DNA of 64,000 bases from positions 1-64,000 of the forward strand of contig QCIJ01000003.1 in assembly GCA_003216755.1 (NCBI GenBank), in the 5' to 3' direction. The stretch comes from Prochlorococcus sp. AG-402-K22. GTDB lineage: Bacteria > Cyanobacteriota > Cyanobacteriia > PCC-6307 > Cyanobiaceae. The position numbers and the translations under genes are program-made. Each line of letters opens with the position of its first letter. Within the stretch, counting starts at the first letter, position 1. The notes below the pieces were generated by a model. It saw nothing but the letters and a program-made list of their open reading frames with translations. It had not been told where the DNA came from and did not search any database. Below are positions 18,881-27,409 of the stretch, in pieces.

Positions 18881-18914
18881 TTAAAGACAATGAATTCGAT
18901 TGGATTTATATTTT

Positions 18915-20378
18915 TTAATTTTTTCTGCCGTAGAGATCTTCAAATCTTACAATATCATCTTCACCTACATATGATCCACTTTGGATCTCAATAATTTCTA
19001 GAGGAATTTTTCCAGGATTTGTTAGTCTATGTTTAGAGCCTAATGGAATATAAGTGCTCTCATTTTCGCTTAAAATTGTAATCTCATTATTTATCTCTAC
19101 CTTAGCTGTCCCTTTTACAACCACCCAATGTTCAGATCTGTGATGATGCATCTGCAGTGATAATTTTGCTCCAGGTTTTACATGGATAATTTTTACCTGA
19201 AATCTAGAATCCTCCGCAATTGACAAATAAAAACCCCAAGGTCGATAAACTCTTTTATGTGAAACTGCCTCTTTTATATTTCTAACCTGCAAATCTTTAA
19301 CTAATTTTTTAAGACTTTCAGATTCATTTTTATCCGCAACTAACGTTACATCATCAGTATCAATAACTACTAGATTATTAATTCCTAGGCTAACTAAGAG
19401 CTTGCTTTCGCTACTTAAAAAACAATTATGTGTTTTTTCACTTAATACTCTACCCTTACTAAAATTACCATCTCCATCTTTATCTGAATTTTCCCATACC
19501 GATTTCCAACTCCCCATGTCGCTCCACTCTGCGTCTAAAGGTATAACGATACCCTTTTTCGTATTCTCCATTATTGCATTATCAATAGAAATATTTGGGC
19601 AATCTTCAAAAGATTGTTCATCTAATCTTTGAAAATCAAAATCCTTATAGCTATTACTGAAAGTTTTTTCACAAGCTTTATAAATTTCTGGACTTAATTT
19701 CTTTATTTCATCAATAATTGTTTTAGCTTTAAATAAAAATATCCCACTATTCCAAGTAAAACATCTATCTTTTACGAGTTCTTTTGCCTTTTTTAAATTA
19801 GGCTTTTCTATAAATTCTGATATTTTAATTCCTTTTATATTTTTAAGATCAAATGCTTTATCAGATTTGATGTATCCATAACCTGTTTCTGGGGAAGTTG
19901 GAACAACCCCAAACGTAACCAATTTATTATCATTAGAATAGGATTTACCAATTTCAATCATATCTCTGAAATTTTCCTCATTCTTAATCTGGTGATCAGA
20001 TGAAAGTATCAACAAGTGTGGATTATTTTCAGTCTCTAAAGATTTAAATGCAGCTAAAAGTATTGCAGGAGCAGTATTTCTTCCAAATGGTTCAAGCATA
20101 ATCGACTTAGGATTTACATTTATCTCTCTCATTTGTTCGGCCACTATAAATCTATGTGCACTATTACAAATTAATATTGGCTCTATTAAATCTTTTATAC
20201 CTGCAAGCCTTTTTTGAGTATTCTGAAGTAAAGATTCCTCGTTTAGATTATTTATAGATAAAAATTGTTTGGGAAAGCTTTTTCTCGATAAAGGCCATAA
20301 TCTTGTGCCTTCACCTCCACACAGTATAACTGGCAAAACTTTGTCATTAATTGAAGAAATATTTTTTATACTTTGCAT
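18915..20378 (-). CDS. manC: Mannose-1-phosphate guanylyltransferase / mannose-6-phosphate isomerase
   Basis: This 487-residue protein is the bifunctional type II enzyme. The N-terminal ~350 residues are a nucleotidyltransferase: CGGEGTRLWPLSRKSFPKQF is the pyrophosphorylase signature, and EKPN and WNSGIFLF are sugar-site motifs. The C-terminal ~110 residues are a cupin-type isomerase with the metal ligands in MHHHRSEHWVVVKG. It makes GDP-mannose from mannose-6-phosphate (isomerising fructose-6-phosphate), the precursor of mannose, fucose and rhamnose in surface glycans. It stands alone on the minus strand with 434 bases of gene-free DNA upstream. Confidence 0.93.
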   Translation of the reverse strand: MQSIKNISSINDKVLPVILCGGEGTRLWPLSRKSFPKQFLSINNLNEESLLQNTQKRLAGIKDLIEPILICNSAHRFIVAEQMREINVNPKSIMLEPFGRNTAPAILLAAFKSLETENNPHLLILSSDHQIKNEENFRDMIEIGKSYSNDNKLVTFGVVPTSPETGYGYIKSDKAFDLKNIKGIKISEFIEKPNLKKAKELVKDRCFTWNSGIFLFKAKTIIDEIKKLSPEIYKACEKTFSNSYKDFDFQRLDEQSFEDCPNISIDNAIMENTKKGIVIPLDAEWSDMGSWKSVWENSDKDGDGNFSKGRVLSEKTHNCFLSSESKLLVSLGINNLVVIDTDDVTLVADKNESESLKKLVKDLQVRNIKEAVSHKRVYRPWGFYLSIAEDSRFQVKIIHVKPGAKLSLQMHHHRSEHWVVVKGTAKVEINNEITILSENESTYIPLGSKHRLTNPGKIPLEIIEIQSGSYVGEDDIVRFEDLYGRKN

Positions 20379-20812
20379 AACTTAATTGTTTAAATTCAAC
20401 TATGAATTTATTAGTATTTTTAAATTTATGGGATTATCGTATTGGGTAATATACTAGCAATTCTTGCAACATTAAATCTACTTGATCTCATTTTAATAAC
20501 ATACTCTATAAGGTTCTTGCTCATTTAGTTTCCGGCAAAGTAAATTCTATCGCAATCTTTGATGCATTTAATAAGTATTTTCTTAAAATTTATTTTTTAT
20601 CCAAAAACTTATTTTGAAAATATTTATAAATAAAATTTTTAGCTATACTCTAAAAAACTTATTAAAAATAAGCAATTCATAAGCTTTTTTCTGCAGCCTT
20701 ACAAATTAATCTTAATTTATCGTTAAAAGATACCTTGGAAAACCAATATGAAAATCTTTATCTTTTATCTAAAAATAAAAAAGAATTAATTAATCAATTT
20801 TTCTCTGGAAAT
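20379..20812. other. 434-base gene-free gap
   Basis: AT-rich, with stops in every frame. It should hold the manC promoter on its left side. No RNA gene, long repeat or recognisable gene remnant was found. Confidence 0.5.
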
Positions 20813-22249
20813 TTAATTTCTCACTATGCAACCTACTCCTACTCTCCAAAAACTAAGTCCTGAATTAATTACTCTTTCCTCATCTACTATTAATCTAGAA
20901 TCAAATACCCATCCAGGACATCTCATCATTTTTGATGCTTTTCCCCAGTCTATATTGGAATAAATATCCCACTCTGTTAAAACCACAACTGCATCTAGAT
21001 TTTCAAAGAAATTATTTTCTAAAAGAGATTTTTCCCATTGTTTATCTTTATATTTTTTATTTAATTCTTCATTATTGATACATTCTTCTATTGATGGTAT
21101 ACCCAAATCTAAAGTTATTTGTTTCTTTGAAACTTTAGGATCATGAATTTTCAAAGATGCTCCTTCTTTTAATAAGTTTTTGCATATTTGAATGGCGGGA
21201 GACTCTCTAGTATCGTTAGTATTTGCCTTGAAAGAAAAACCTAGAATACCAATTTTTTTTTCGTTCAATGTGCCAAATAATTTTTCCAAAATTATTCGAG
21301 TAAGTCTGTCTTGATTCCAACTGTTTAAATAAACAACACTTTCCCAAAAATTAGCTACTTCGGGAAGGCCAAAATGATTTGCTAAATAAACAAGGTTTAA
21401 TATATCTTTTTTAAAGCAACTACCTCCGAAACCAGGCCCAACATTAAGGAATTTACTTCCAATCCTACTATCTTTACCAATTGCACGTGAAACCTCCCTA
21501 ACGTCAGCCCCAGTAACCTCACAAAGAGCACTTATTGAATTAATAGAACTAAGCCTTTGAGCTAGGAATGCATTTGAGGTTAATTTTGCTAACTCACTAC
21601 TCCATAAATTAGTGTGTATGATGTTTTCCTCATTTACCCATCTTTTATATAGATCATGCAGAACTTTGATTGCATTTTTATTTGAACCACCAATTAAAAC
21701 CCTATCCGGATTTTCAAGGTCATTAATTGCTGTTCCCTCTGCGAGGAATTCTGGATTAGATAATATATCAAAGGAATTTTTGTTCTTAGAATTTAAAGAA
21801 GTTTGAGAAGACTCAAGAATATCTTTTATCACCTCTCCAGTTCTTACAGGTAAGGTACTTTTTTCAACAACAATCGTATATCCTTTTGCATGTTCTGAAA
21901 TTTGCCTAGCACAAGATTCTACCCATTTTAAGTCACTTGCCTTACCAGCTCCGATACCTCGAGTTTTTGTAGGGGTATTTACAGAAATGAAAATCATATC
22001 TGCTTCAGATATACACTTATGAATTTCGGTAGAAAAAGTTAAATTCTTTCCCCGACATCTTTTTACAATTTCATCTAATCCAGGCTCAAAAATAGGGAGC
22101 CTTGATAAATCCTTGCTATTCCAAGCTGCAATTCTATCTTCATTAACATCAACAACATTAAAAGAAATATCTTTACATTTATCTGCAAAAACTGACATAG
22201 TTGGACCACCAACATATCCAGCTCCAATACAACAAACTTTTTTTATCAA
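20813..22249 (-). CDS. ugd: UDP-glucose 6-dehydrogenase, animal/plant-like long form
   Basis: The 478-residue product oxidises UDP-glucose to UDP-glucuronate with two NAD+. The N-terminal Rossmann motif is IGAGYVGGPT, the glucose-binding part includes NPEFLAEGTA, and the nucleophile is Cys278 in GPGFGGSCFKKDI; GILGFSFKANTNDTRESPA marks the C-terminal UDP-binding domain. Sequence features such as the GYVGGPT start, VNTPTKTRGIGAGKA and the long C-terminus match eukaryote-like UGDH rather than the ~390-440-residue Escherichia type. UDP-glucuronate feeds acidic capsule and uronate-containing glycans. It is divergent from galE. Confidence 0.93.
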   Translation of the reverse strand: MIKKVCCIGAGYVGGPTMSVFADKCKDISFNVVDVNEDRIAAWNSKDLSRLPIFEPGLDEIVKRCRGKNLTFSTEIHKCISEADMIFISVNTPTKTRGIGAGKASDLKWVESCARQISEHAKGYTIVVEKSTLPVRTGEVIKDILESSQTSLNSKNKNSFDILSNPEFLAEGTAINDLENPDRVLIGGSNKNAIKVLHDLYKRWVNEENIIHTNLWSSELAKLTSNAFLAQRLSSINSISALCEVTGADVREVSRAIGKDSRIGSKFLNVGPGFGGSCFKKDILNLVYLANHFGLPEVANFWESVVYLNSWNQDRLTRIILEKLFGTLNEKKIGILGFSFKANTNDTRESPAIQICKNLLKEGASLKIHDPKVSKKQITLDLGIPSIEECINNEELNKKYKDKQWEKSLLENNFFENLDAVVVLTEWDIYSNIDWGKASKMMRCPGWVFDSRLIVDEERVINSGLSFWRVGVGCIVRN

Positions 22250-22463
22250 TTTACATAAATAAATTTAGTAAATCTTATCACTTTATTAACTCCAGATAAG
22301 TTTTCTTATAAATTCAGAATTTATTATTACTAATATTAAATTTTAAAATAACAAAAAAAATGATTTTGAAAAATCAAAATAATATGATTAATAAATATTT
22401 TTAATAAAAGCTTTTAATTAATAGATAGTATAGGATATCATTTCAAATTAATATTAATCTGGA

Positions 22464-23516
22464 ATGAAAAGGATACTCGTTACTGGAGGAACGGGATATA
22501 TAGGTTCGCATACATGTGTTTCTCTTTTAGAAAGCGGAAAAGAAGTTTATATTTTAGATTCATTGACTAATAGCAATAAAACATCTATAGACAAAATTAA
22601 ATTGATATTTTCAAAGCGAAATATTGATATTTCAAATAAACTGCATTTCTTCAAGGGTGATTTAAGAGATAAAGAATTTATAGATTCTGTTTTTGAAAAA
22701 ATAAAAAAACAAGGTAATTCTATTGATGGAGTAATTCATTTTGCCGGACTAAAGGCTGTAGCGGAATCTGTTAATTATCCTCTTCAATATTGGGAAAATA
22801 ATGTAATTGGCTCATTTAATTTATTTAAAAGCATGCTAGAAAATAATTGTAAAACAATTGTTTTCAGCAGTAGTGCAACAGTTTATGGCAATCCAAAGGA
22901 TGAATTACTTAAAGAAACTGCTGATATCAATCCCATAAATACATATGGATCAACAAAATTTACTGTCGAAAACTTATTAAAGAATATTTTTGAAACAAAA
23001 ACAGATAAATGGAATGTCGCAATTCTTCGTTATTTCAATCCAATTGGGGCACACGTTTCTGGGTTGATTGGGGAAAATCCAATATCAAAGCCAAATAATA
23101 TTTTTCCGTTAATTATAAATGCAGCTTATGAAAAAAATAAATTAAAAGTTTTTGGGAATGACTGGCCAACTTATGACGGTACATGTATTAGAGATTATAT
23201 ACATGTCTCGGACTTAGCAGAAGGACATCTAAAAGCCTTAGATTTTCTTTTTAAAAATAATAACCAACTAATTAATTTAAATATTGGAACAGGAAAAGGT
23301 TATAGTGTGCTTGATTTAATAAAAACTTTTGAAACAGTTAATAATGTAAAAGTGCCCTTTATATTTTCTAATAGGCGAGATGGAGATTCTTGTAAGCTTA
23401 TAGCCAATAATTTAAAAGCAAAACAACTATTAAGTTGGTATCCTCTCAAATCACTTGAAGAAATGTGCCTTGATGGCTGGAGATGGAAGCTGATGAACCC
23501 TAGGGGTTATTCCTAA
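22464..23516 (+). CDS. galE: UDP-glucose 4-epimerase
   Basis: A 350-residue short-chain dehydrogenase-type epimerase: NAD-binding TGGTGYIGSHTC at the N-terminus, the serine strand FSSSATVYGNP and the catalytic YGSTK (YxxxK), followed by the GalE-specific LRYFNPIGAH, DYIHVSDLAEGH and NIGTGKGYSV motifs. It interconverts UDP-glucose and UDP-galactose, providing galactose for surface glycans and galactolipids. Length is normal for the family. It sits between ugd and cysQ on the island side, with a 214-base divergent promoter gap to ugd. Confidence 0.93.
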   Translation: MKRILVTGGTGYIGSHTCVSLLESGKEVYILDSLTNSNKTSIDKIKLIFSKRNIDISNKLHFFKGDLRDKEFIDSVFEKIKKQGNSIDGVIHFAGLKAVAESVNYPLQYWENNVIGSFNLFKSMLENNCKTIVFSSSATVYGNPKDELLKETADINPINTYGSTKFTVENLLKNIFETKTDKWNVAILRYFNPIGAHVSGLIGENPISKPNNIFPLIINAAYEKNKLKVFGNDWPTYDGTCIRDYIHVSDLAEGHLKALDFLFKNNNQLINLNIGTGKGYSVLDLIKTFETVNNVKVPFIFSNRRDGDSCKLIANNLKAKQLLSWYPLKSLEEMCLDGWRWKLMNPRGYS

Positions 23517-23915
23517 TTGGTAAAAATAGATTTAAATAAATATCTAAAGGAAAAATAAAGATGGATTTTCATTTAAAAAACCTTTTCTAAGTTGTTTTAG
23601 TAATTTTAAAATAATAAAAACTAGATCAATCACTATTCATTTTTGTTAATCTTATTTAGAAATAATTCTCTCCTATCGCTTTTACTTTAATTAAGAGCTT
23701 ATAAGCCAAGATTATAGCCATACAACATATATAATTGATCATGTCAATTCTAACCAATTCAATGTATATTGAATTATTTATCTTTATAAAGATAATTTTA
23801 TTATTTATTAAAAGCACTCTGTTCTAGCAAAAAAAACCAAAATTAATATAAATTTTATATTCATATCTTGAGTTAAAATATTCCTTATAAGCGTCACTTT
23901 TTAATCAAACAGCTA
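23517..23915. other. 399-base gap upstream of cysQ
   Basis: Contains two short perfect inverted repeats around 23758-23794 (listed separately) and only very short open frames. No RNA gene was recognised; the cysQ promoter should lie at the right end. Confidence 0.5.
23779..23794. promoter_or_regulatory. 16-base perfect palindrome upstream of cysQ
   Basis: TATCTTTATAAAGATA is a perfect 16-base palindrome, preceded at about 23758 by a second dyad (ATTCAA-TGTATA-TTGAAT). Both lie ~120-160 bases before cysQ. Palindromes arise often in AT-rich DNA, so operator function is only a possibility. Confidence 0.25.
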
Positions 23916-24701
23916 ATGATCGCTGCAAATGAAATTGTAAAAAATAATCAATTATTTGAAAGTTTACTAAATTTGATGACGAAAGCAAATAAAGCTATAA
24001 TGAAAGTCTATGAAGAGCAAAATAGCAAGGTAGACATAAAAGATGATAATACACCTGTAACTAAAGCTGATTTAGAAGCTAACAGAATCTTGACTCATGG
24101 TTTGAAAAAGCTTTTCCCAAAGATACCAACTGTTAGCGAAGAAGACACAAAGTCATTAGATATCCCAAAATATAATAAAGTTTTTTGGTTAATTGATCCT
24201 CTTGATGGCACAAAGGAATTTATTAAAAAAAATAATGAATTTACTTGCAATCTTGCATTGATAGAAAATAATGCCACTACGCTTGGATTTGTAAGTGTTC
24301 CAGTTAAAGAACTAATTTATTATGGCGGGAAAGACTTTGGTTCCAAACTTATAGATAAAGATAAAATAATTTCAGAAGTTAGATATAAAAAATCCTCTGG
24401 AATCTGCAGAGTCGTAGCGAGTAAAAGTCACCTTAATAAGGAAACTAAACAATTTATTAATAATTTACGAGGAAAAGTTAAATTAATACAAGCTGGTTCT
24501 AGCCTAAAATTTATTAAAATCGCGGAGGGTTTAGCTGACATATATCCAAGGTTAGCGCCTACTTCTGAATGGGATACTGCAGCGGCACAAGCTATTTTAG
24601 AAGGGGCAGGAGGAAAAGTAACACAATTAAACGGAAAAGATATCATTTATGGGAAAGTGAATATTTTGAATCCTTTTTTTATTGCAAGAGGTATTACTTA
24701 A
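23916..24701 (+). CDS. cysQ: 3'(2'),5'-bisphosphate nucleotidase (CysQ-like, inositol monophosphatase superfamily)
   Basis: The 261-residue protein has the lithium-sensitive phosphatase motifs: VSEEDTK (metal-binding Glu), WLIDPLDGTKEFI (the DPLDGT metal site) and the C-terminal EWDTAAAQAIL. The short DPLDGTKEF context is characteristic of CysQ, which hydrolyses 3'-phosphoadenosine 5'-phosphate (PAP) to AMP and so recycles the by-product of sulfate assimilation and sulfotransferases. An inositol monophosphatase role is less likely. It is transcribed alone, with large gaps on both sides. Confidence 0.88.
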   Translation: MIAANEIVKNNQLFESLLNLMTKANKAIMKVYEEQNSKVDIKDDNTPVTKADLEANRILTHGLKKLFPKIPTVSEEDTKSLDIPKYNKVFWLIDPLDGTKEFIKKNNEFTCNLALIENNATTLGFVSVPVKELIYYGGKDFGSKLIDKDKIISEVRYKKSSGICRVVASKSHLNKETKQFINNLRGKVKLIQAGSSLKFIKIAEGLADIYPRLAPTSEWDTAAAQAILEGAGGKVTQLNGKDIIYGKVNILNPFFIARGIT

Positions 24702-25247
24702 AAAAAATTAAATAAATCCTTATAAAAAATTTTGGCCTTTATTTTTGTGAATAAAAATAATATAGAGGAACTTTTAAATTTTTATTGTCTATATCTTTTA
24801 AGAATCAGTATATTAAAGATTGCTTTACCGACTGAATAATTTATAAAAAATTTAATTCATTATGAATCATAGAACAAAATAACCTTGAAAACTTTCTTTC
24901 GCAGAAGGATATTTGCACAAGATATTATATAAATATTATTGATCTATCAGATGGAAATTTAAAACAAAAAATTAGTTGCTTCAAAAACATAAAAGATAAA
25001 TTATATTAAAATATTTTAATAGCTTAAGATATTAATGCTCAAGACATAATTTAAACCTTTCACGTGATAAAAATTGTCAAAATATCTTTGTTTTTTTCAA
25101 AAGATGAAAAGTAAATATAGATTACTAATAAAATAGAAACTAAAATATATTAAATTTATTATCAAAAGAATCCTTAGAAGAGATAAGAATAAAAGTTGGG
25201 AATTAAAAAAATTTAAAAATAAGGCCTATAAAGATTAAACTATTAGT
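24702..25247. other. 546-base gene-free gap
   Basis: The longest gap in the window. It is AT-rich with stops in all frames; candidate starts give peptides of under 12 residues. No RNA gene, repeat family or attachment site was recognised. It lies near the island/core boundary. Confidence 0.5.
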
Positions 25248-25706
25248 ATGGATGAAATTACTTCTACAAAAATAATTAATATAGATTCCAAATCATTCTC
25301 AGATTTTAAAAAGTTAAATCTAGAAAAGTTGGGTCTAAATAAAATTAAGGATCCAAATATTTTTGAATATAGTAGCAATGTTTTCAATGTATTAAAATAC
25401 AAGATTAAACCAAATTTAATTTTTGAGATTACTTATAAAGGAAATAATATTCATATCAATCTTCAAAGCATTACAGGTATCCCTAAATTCATAAAAAAAA
25501 ACATCGCTTTAAAAATAAAAGTTGATATTTACCAAGAGCGCGAAAGATGCAAAGCTAAGAGATTTATTTCTTTGAATCTAAATAAAGATAGTTTTTTTCT
25601 TAAATTTTTATCAGATGAAATTGTCAAAAAATTAATATTTAGCACCCTAGAAGTTATATCTAAACGTTTTGATAAAAAATTCTTAAAAAAAGTTTTATAT
25701 TCATAA
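25248..25706 (+). CDS. DUF1997-like small protein, copy 2
   Basis: The 152-residue basic protein begins at an ATG and is related to the product at 16345-16812: shared segments include KKLNLEKLGLN near the start, YKIKPNLIFE in the middle and LEVISKRFDKKFLKK at the end, over the same length. It resembles cyanobacterial DUF1997 proteins, a family without a known role; this is a tentative match by eye. It converges on lexA. Confidence 0.6.
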   Translation: MDEITSTKIINIDSKSFSDFKKLNLEKLGLNKIKDPNIFEYSSNVFNVLKYKIKPNLIFEITYKGNNIHINLQSITGIPKFIKKNIALKIKVDIYQERERCKAKRFISLNLNKDSFFLKFLSDEIVKKLIFSTLEVISKRFDKKFLKKVLYS

Positions 25707-25779
25707 GTATCTTTAGAAAAAATTTTTAAATTTGGATCAATTTTTTTATTTAATATTAAAAATAACTTTTTAATTACTT

Positions 25780-26397
25780 TTAAACTTTCCTCCAAACTGC
25801 CAAAAGTTTTCCTTGAAGAACAACTTCTTCAGGATTTAATTCAATTGGATCATAATTCGGATTAGCAGCTTCCAAAAAAATATTATTGCTTTTTTTTATA
25901 AAATATTTAAGTGTAGTTCCCAATCCTGGAACTAAAGCACTTACAATTGTCCCATTCCTTATTGAATTAGCATCAGTAATAGGTGCCATCAAAACCATGT
26001 CACCATCAGCTATGCATGCATCAATCATTGAATCCCCATTTACTGTTAATGCAAAAACATCCTTATGCTTTAAAACATCTGAAATATCAAAATTTTCTTT
26101 AACATCTGAATAAGTTTCAATCAATCCTCCAGCGGCTACAGAACCTAAAATAGGAATTCCATCAATTATTTCTTCAACAATTTGCAATGTTCTTGCTTTT
26201 CCTTCCTGCCATTTTATATAACCTTTATCTTGTAAATGTTTTAAACGGCTTTGAATAGGGGCTGGAGATTTTAACCTCATTGCCTGCATCATCTGCCTTA
26301 TTGAAGGACTGTGTTGAAATTCTCTCATATAATCCTTAATCCACTGATACAACTCATTCTGTGCATCAGTTAACTTATCATCTGAAATAGCATCCAT
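25780..26397 (-). CDS. lexA: LexA repressor, SOS regulator
   Basis: A 205-residue LexA: an N-terminal winged helix (~10-65, with the SPSIRQMMQAMRLKSPAPIQS recognition region), then the self-cleavage site Ala89-Gly90 in GSVAAGG, and the peptidase dyad Ser123 (NGDSMID) and Lys164 (TTLKYF). All three cleavage elements are intact, so RecA-stimulated autocleavage should be possible; some cyanobacterial LexA proteins lack these and serve other roles. Two LexA-box-like sites abut the start codon (26399-26428), indicating autoregulation. It lies 56 bases downstream of argF on the same strand, but the boxes argue for its own promoter. Confidence 0.93.
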   Translation of the reverse strand: MDAISDDKLTDAQNELYQWIKDYMREFQHSPSIRQMMQAMRLKSPAPIQSRLKHLQDKGYIKWQEGKARTLQIVEEIIDGIPILGSVAAGGLIETYSDVKENFDISDVLKHKDVFALTVNGDSMIDACIADGDMVLMAPITDANSIRNGTIVSALVPGLGTTLKYFIKKSNNIFLEAANPNYDPIELNPEEVVLQGKLLAVWRKV

Positions 26398-26398
26398 A

Positions 26399-26412
26399 GG
26401 AACAAATGTACT
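26399..26412 (-). promoter_or_regulatory. Putative LexA box, proximal to lexA
   Basis: On the minus strand this reads AGTACATTTGTTCC, a full match to the cyanobacterial consensus RGTACNNNDGTWCB. It begins only two bases upstream of the lexA ATG, so a bound repressor would block transcription through the start region. Confidence 0.7.
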
Positions 26413-26414
26413 TT

Positions 26415-26428
26415 AATACATTTGTACC
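26415..26428 (-). promoter_or_regulatory. Putative second LexA box
   Basis: GGTACAAATGTATT on the minus strand fits RGTACNNNDGTWCB except at the last C and the final base class. It lies 16 bases (centre to centre) from the first box, so two dimers could bind side by side. Confidence 0.5.
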
Positions 26429-26453
26429 TATTATTATTTAGATTTGCAAGTAT

Positions 26454-27383
26454 TTAACAAAGAAGGCATGACAAAAGTGCTTGTTGTACGTGAAGCCTAT
26501 TTTCTGCCTGAGCGAAAATTCTACTGTTTCTACTGTCAATCACTTTGTCAGTTATCTCTTTATTTCTGTAAGCTGGCAAACAGTGCAGAACAATTGCATC
26601 TTCATCAGCTTTTCTTAGTAAATCATAATCAATGGTAAATCCCTTAAAAAGTGCATCTTTTTCTTCTATCTTGCTTTCTTCACCCATAGATGACCATACG
26701 TCTGTATAAAGAACATTTGCTCCTGATACTGCAGAAATAGGATCATTAGTGATTTTCAATAAGTTTTTATTTTTTTTATTAATCATCTTTGCTTTTTCAA
26801 TTACCAAAGGATTTGGTTCGTAACCTAAGGGGCATGCGATACGCACTTCAGCTCCTAATAAAGCCCCGCATAAAATTAGAGAATTAGCTACATTATTACC
26901 GTCACCAATAAATGTCAAAACTACATCTTCAAAATTATTAAATTCCTCTTTAATGGTCATAAAATCAGCCAAAGCTTGGCAGGGATGCTCCAAATCAGTA
27001 AGAGCATTAATTACTGGTTTAGATGACCATCTTGCATATTCTTCTAAATCGGTTTGATTAAAAGTTCTTATTGCTAGCACATCGCAATATTTACTTAGAA
27101 CTCTTGCTGTATCCTTTATTGGTTCACCTCTGCCAATTTGAGAGGTAGTAGGATTAAGATCAATTGAGGTTCCTCCCAGTCTTGACATTGCAACTTGAAA
27201 ACTAACTCTCGTACGAGTAGAAGACTTATCAAAAATTAATCCCAAGACTTTGTTTTTATATTCAATATTTAAGACTTTATGTTTTAAATTTTTTGCAAGC
27301 TCAAGTATATGGTTAACTTCTTTAGTTGACATGTCCAAACTTGAAAGAAAATTATTGTTGACAAGCTTTTTTGGTTTAAGCAT
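26454..27383 (-). CDS. argF: Ornithine carbamoyltransferase
   Basis: The 309-residue product carries the carbamoyl-phosphate site STRTRVSF, the HPCQALAD motif of the family and the ornithine-side HCLPAYR signature with the catalytic Cys. It condenses ornithine and carbamoyl phosphate to citrulline in arginine synthesis. Length is typical. It begins 26 bases downstream of the ftsH stop, so the two may share a transcript. Confidence 0.95.
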   Translation of the reverse strand: MLKPKKLVNNNFLSSLDMSTKEVNHILELAKNLKHKVLNIEYKNKVLGLIFDKSSTRTRVSFQVAMSRLGGTSIDLNPTTSQIGRGEPIKDTARVLSKYCDVLAIRTFNQTDLEEYARWSSKPVINALTDLEHPCQALADFMTIKEEFNNFEDVVLTFIGDGNNVANSLILCGALLGAEVRIACPLGYEPNPLVIEKAKMINKKNKNLLKITNDPISAVSGANVLYTDVWSSMGEESKIEEKDALFKGFTIDYDLLRKADEDAIVLHCLPAYRNKEITDKVIDSRNSRIFAQAENRLHVQQALLSCLLC

Positions 27384-27409
27384 ATATTTTAATTAAAACT
27401 TTAATTTTA

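Noticed and set aside
23741-23827. 28-codon hydrophobic frame upstream of cysQ
   Set aside because: Very short, AT-rich and overlapping palindromes; no clear support as a gene.
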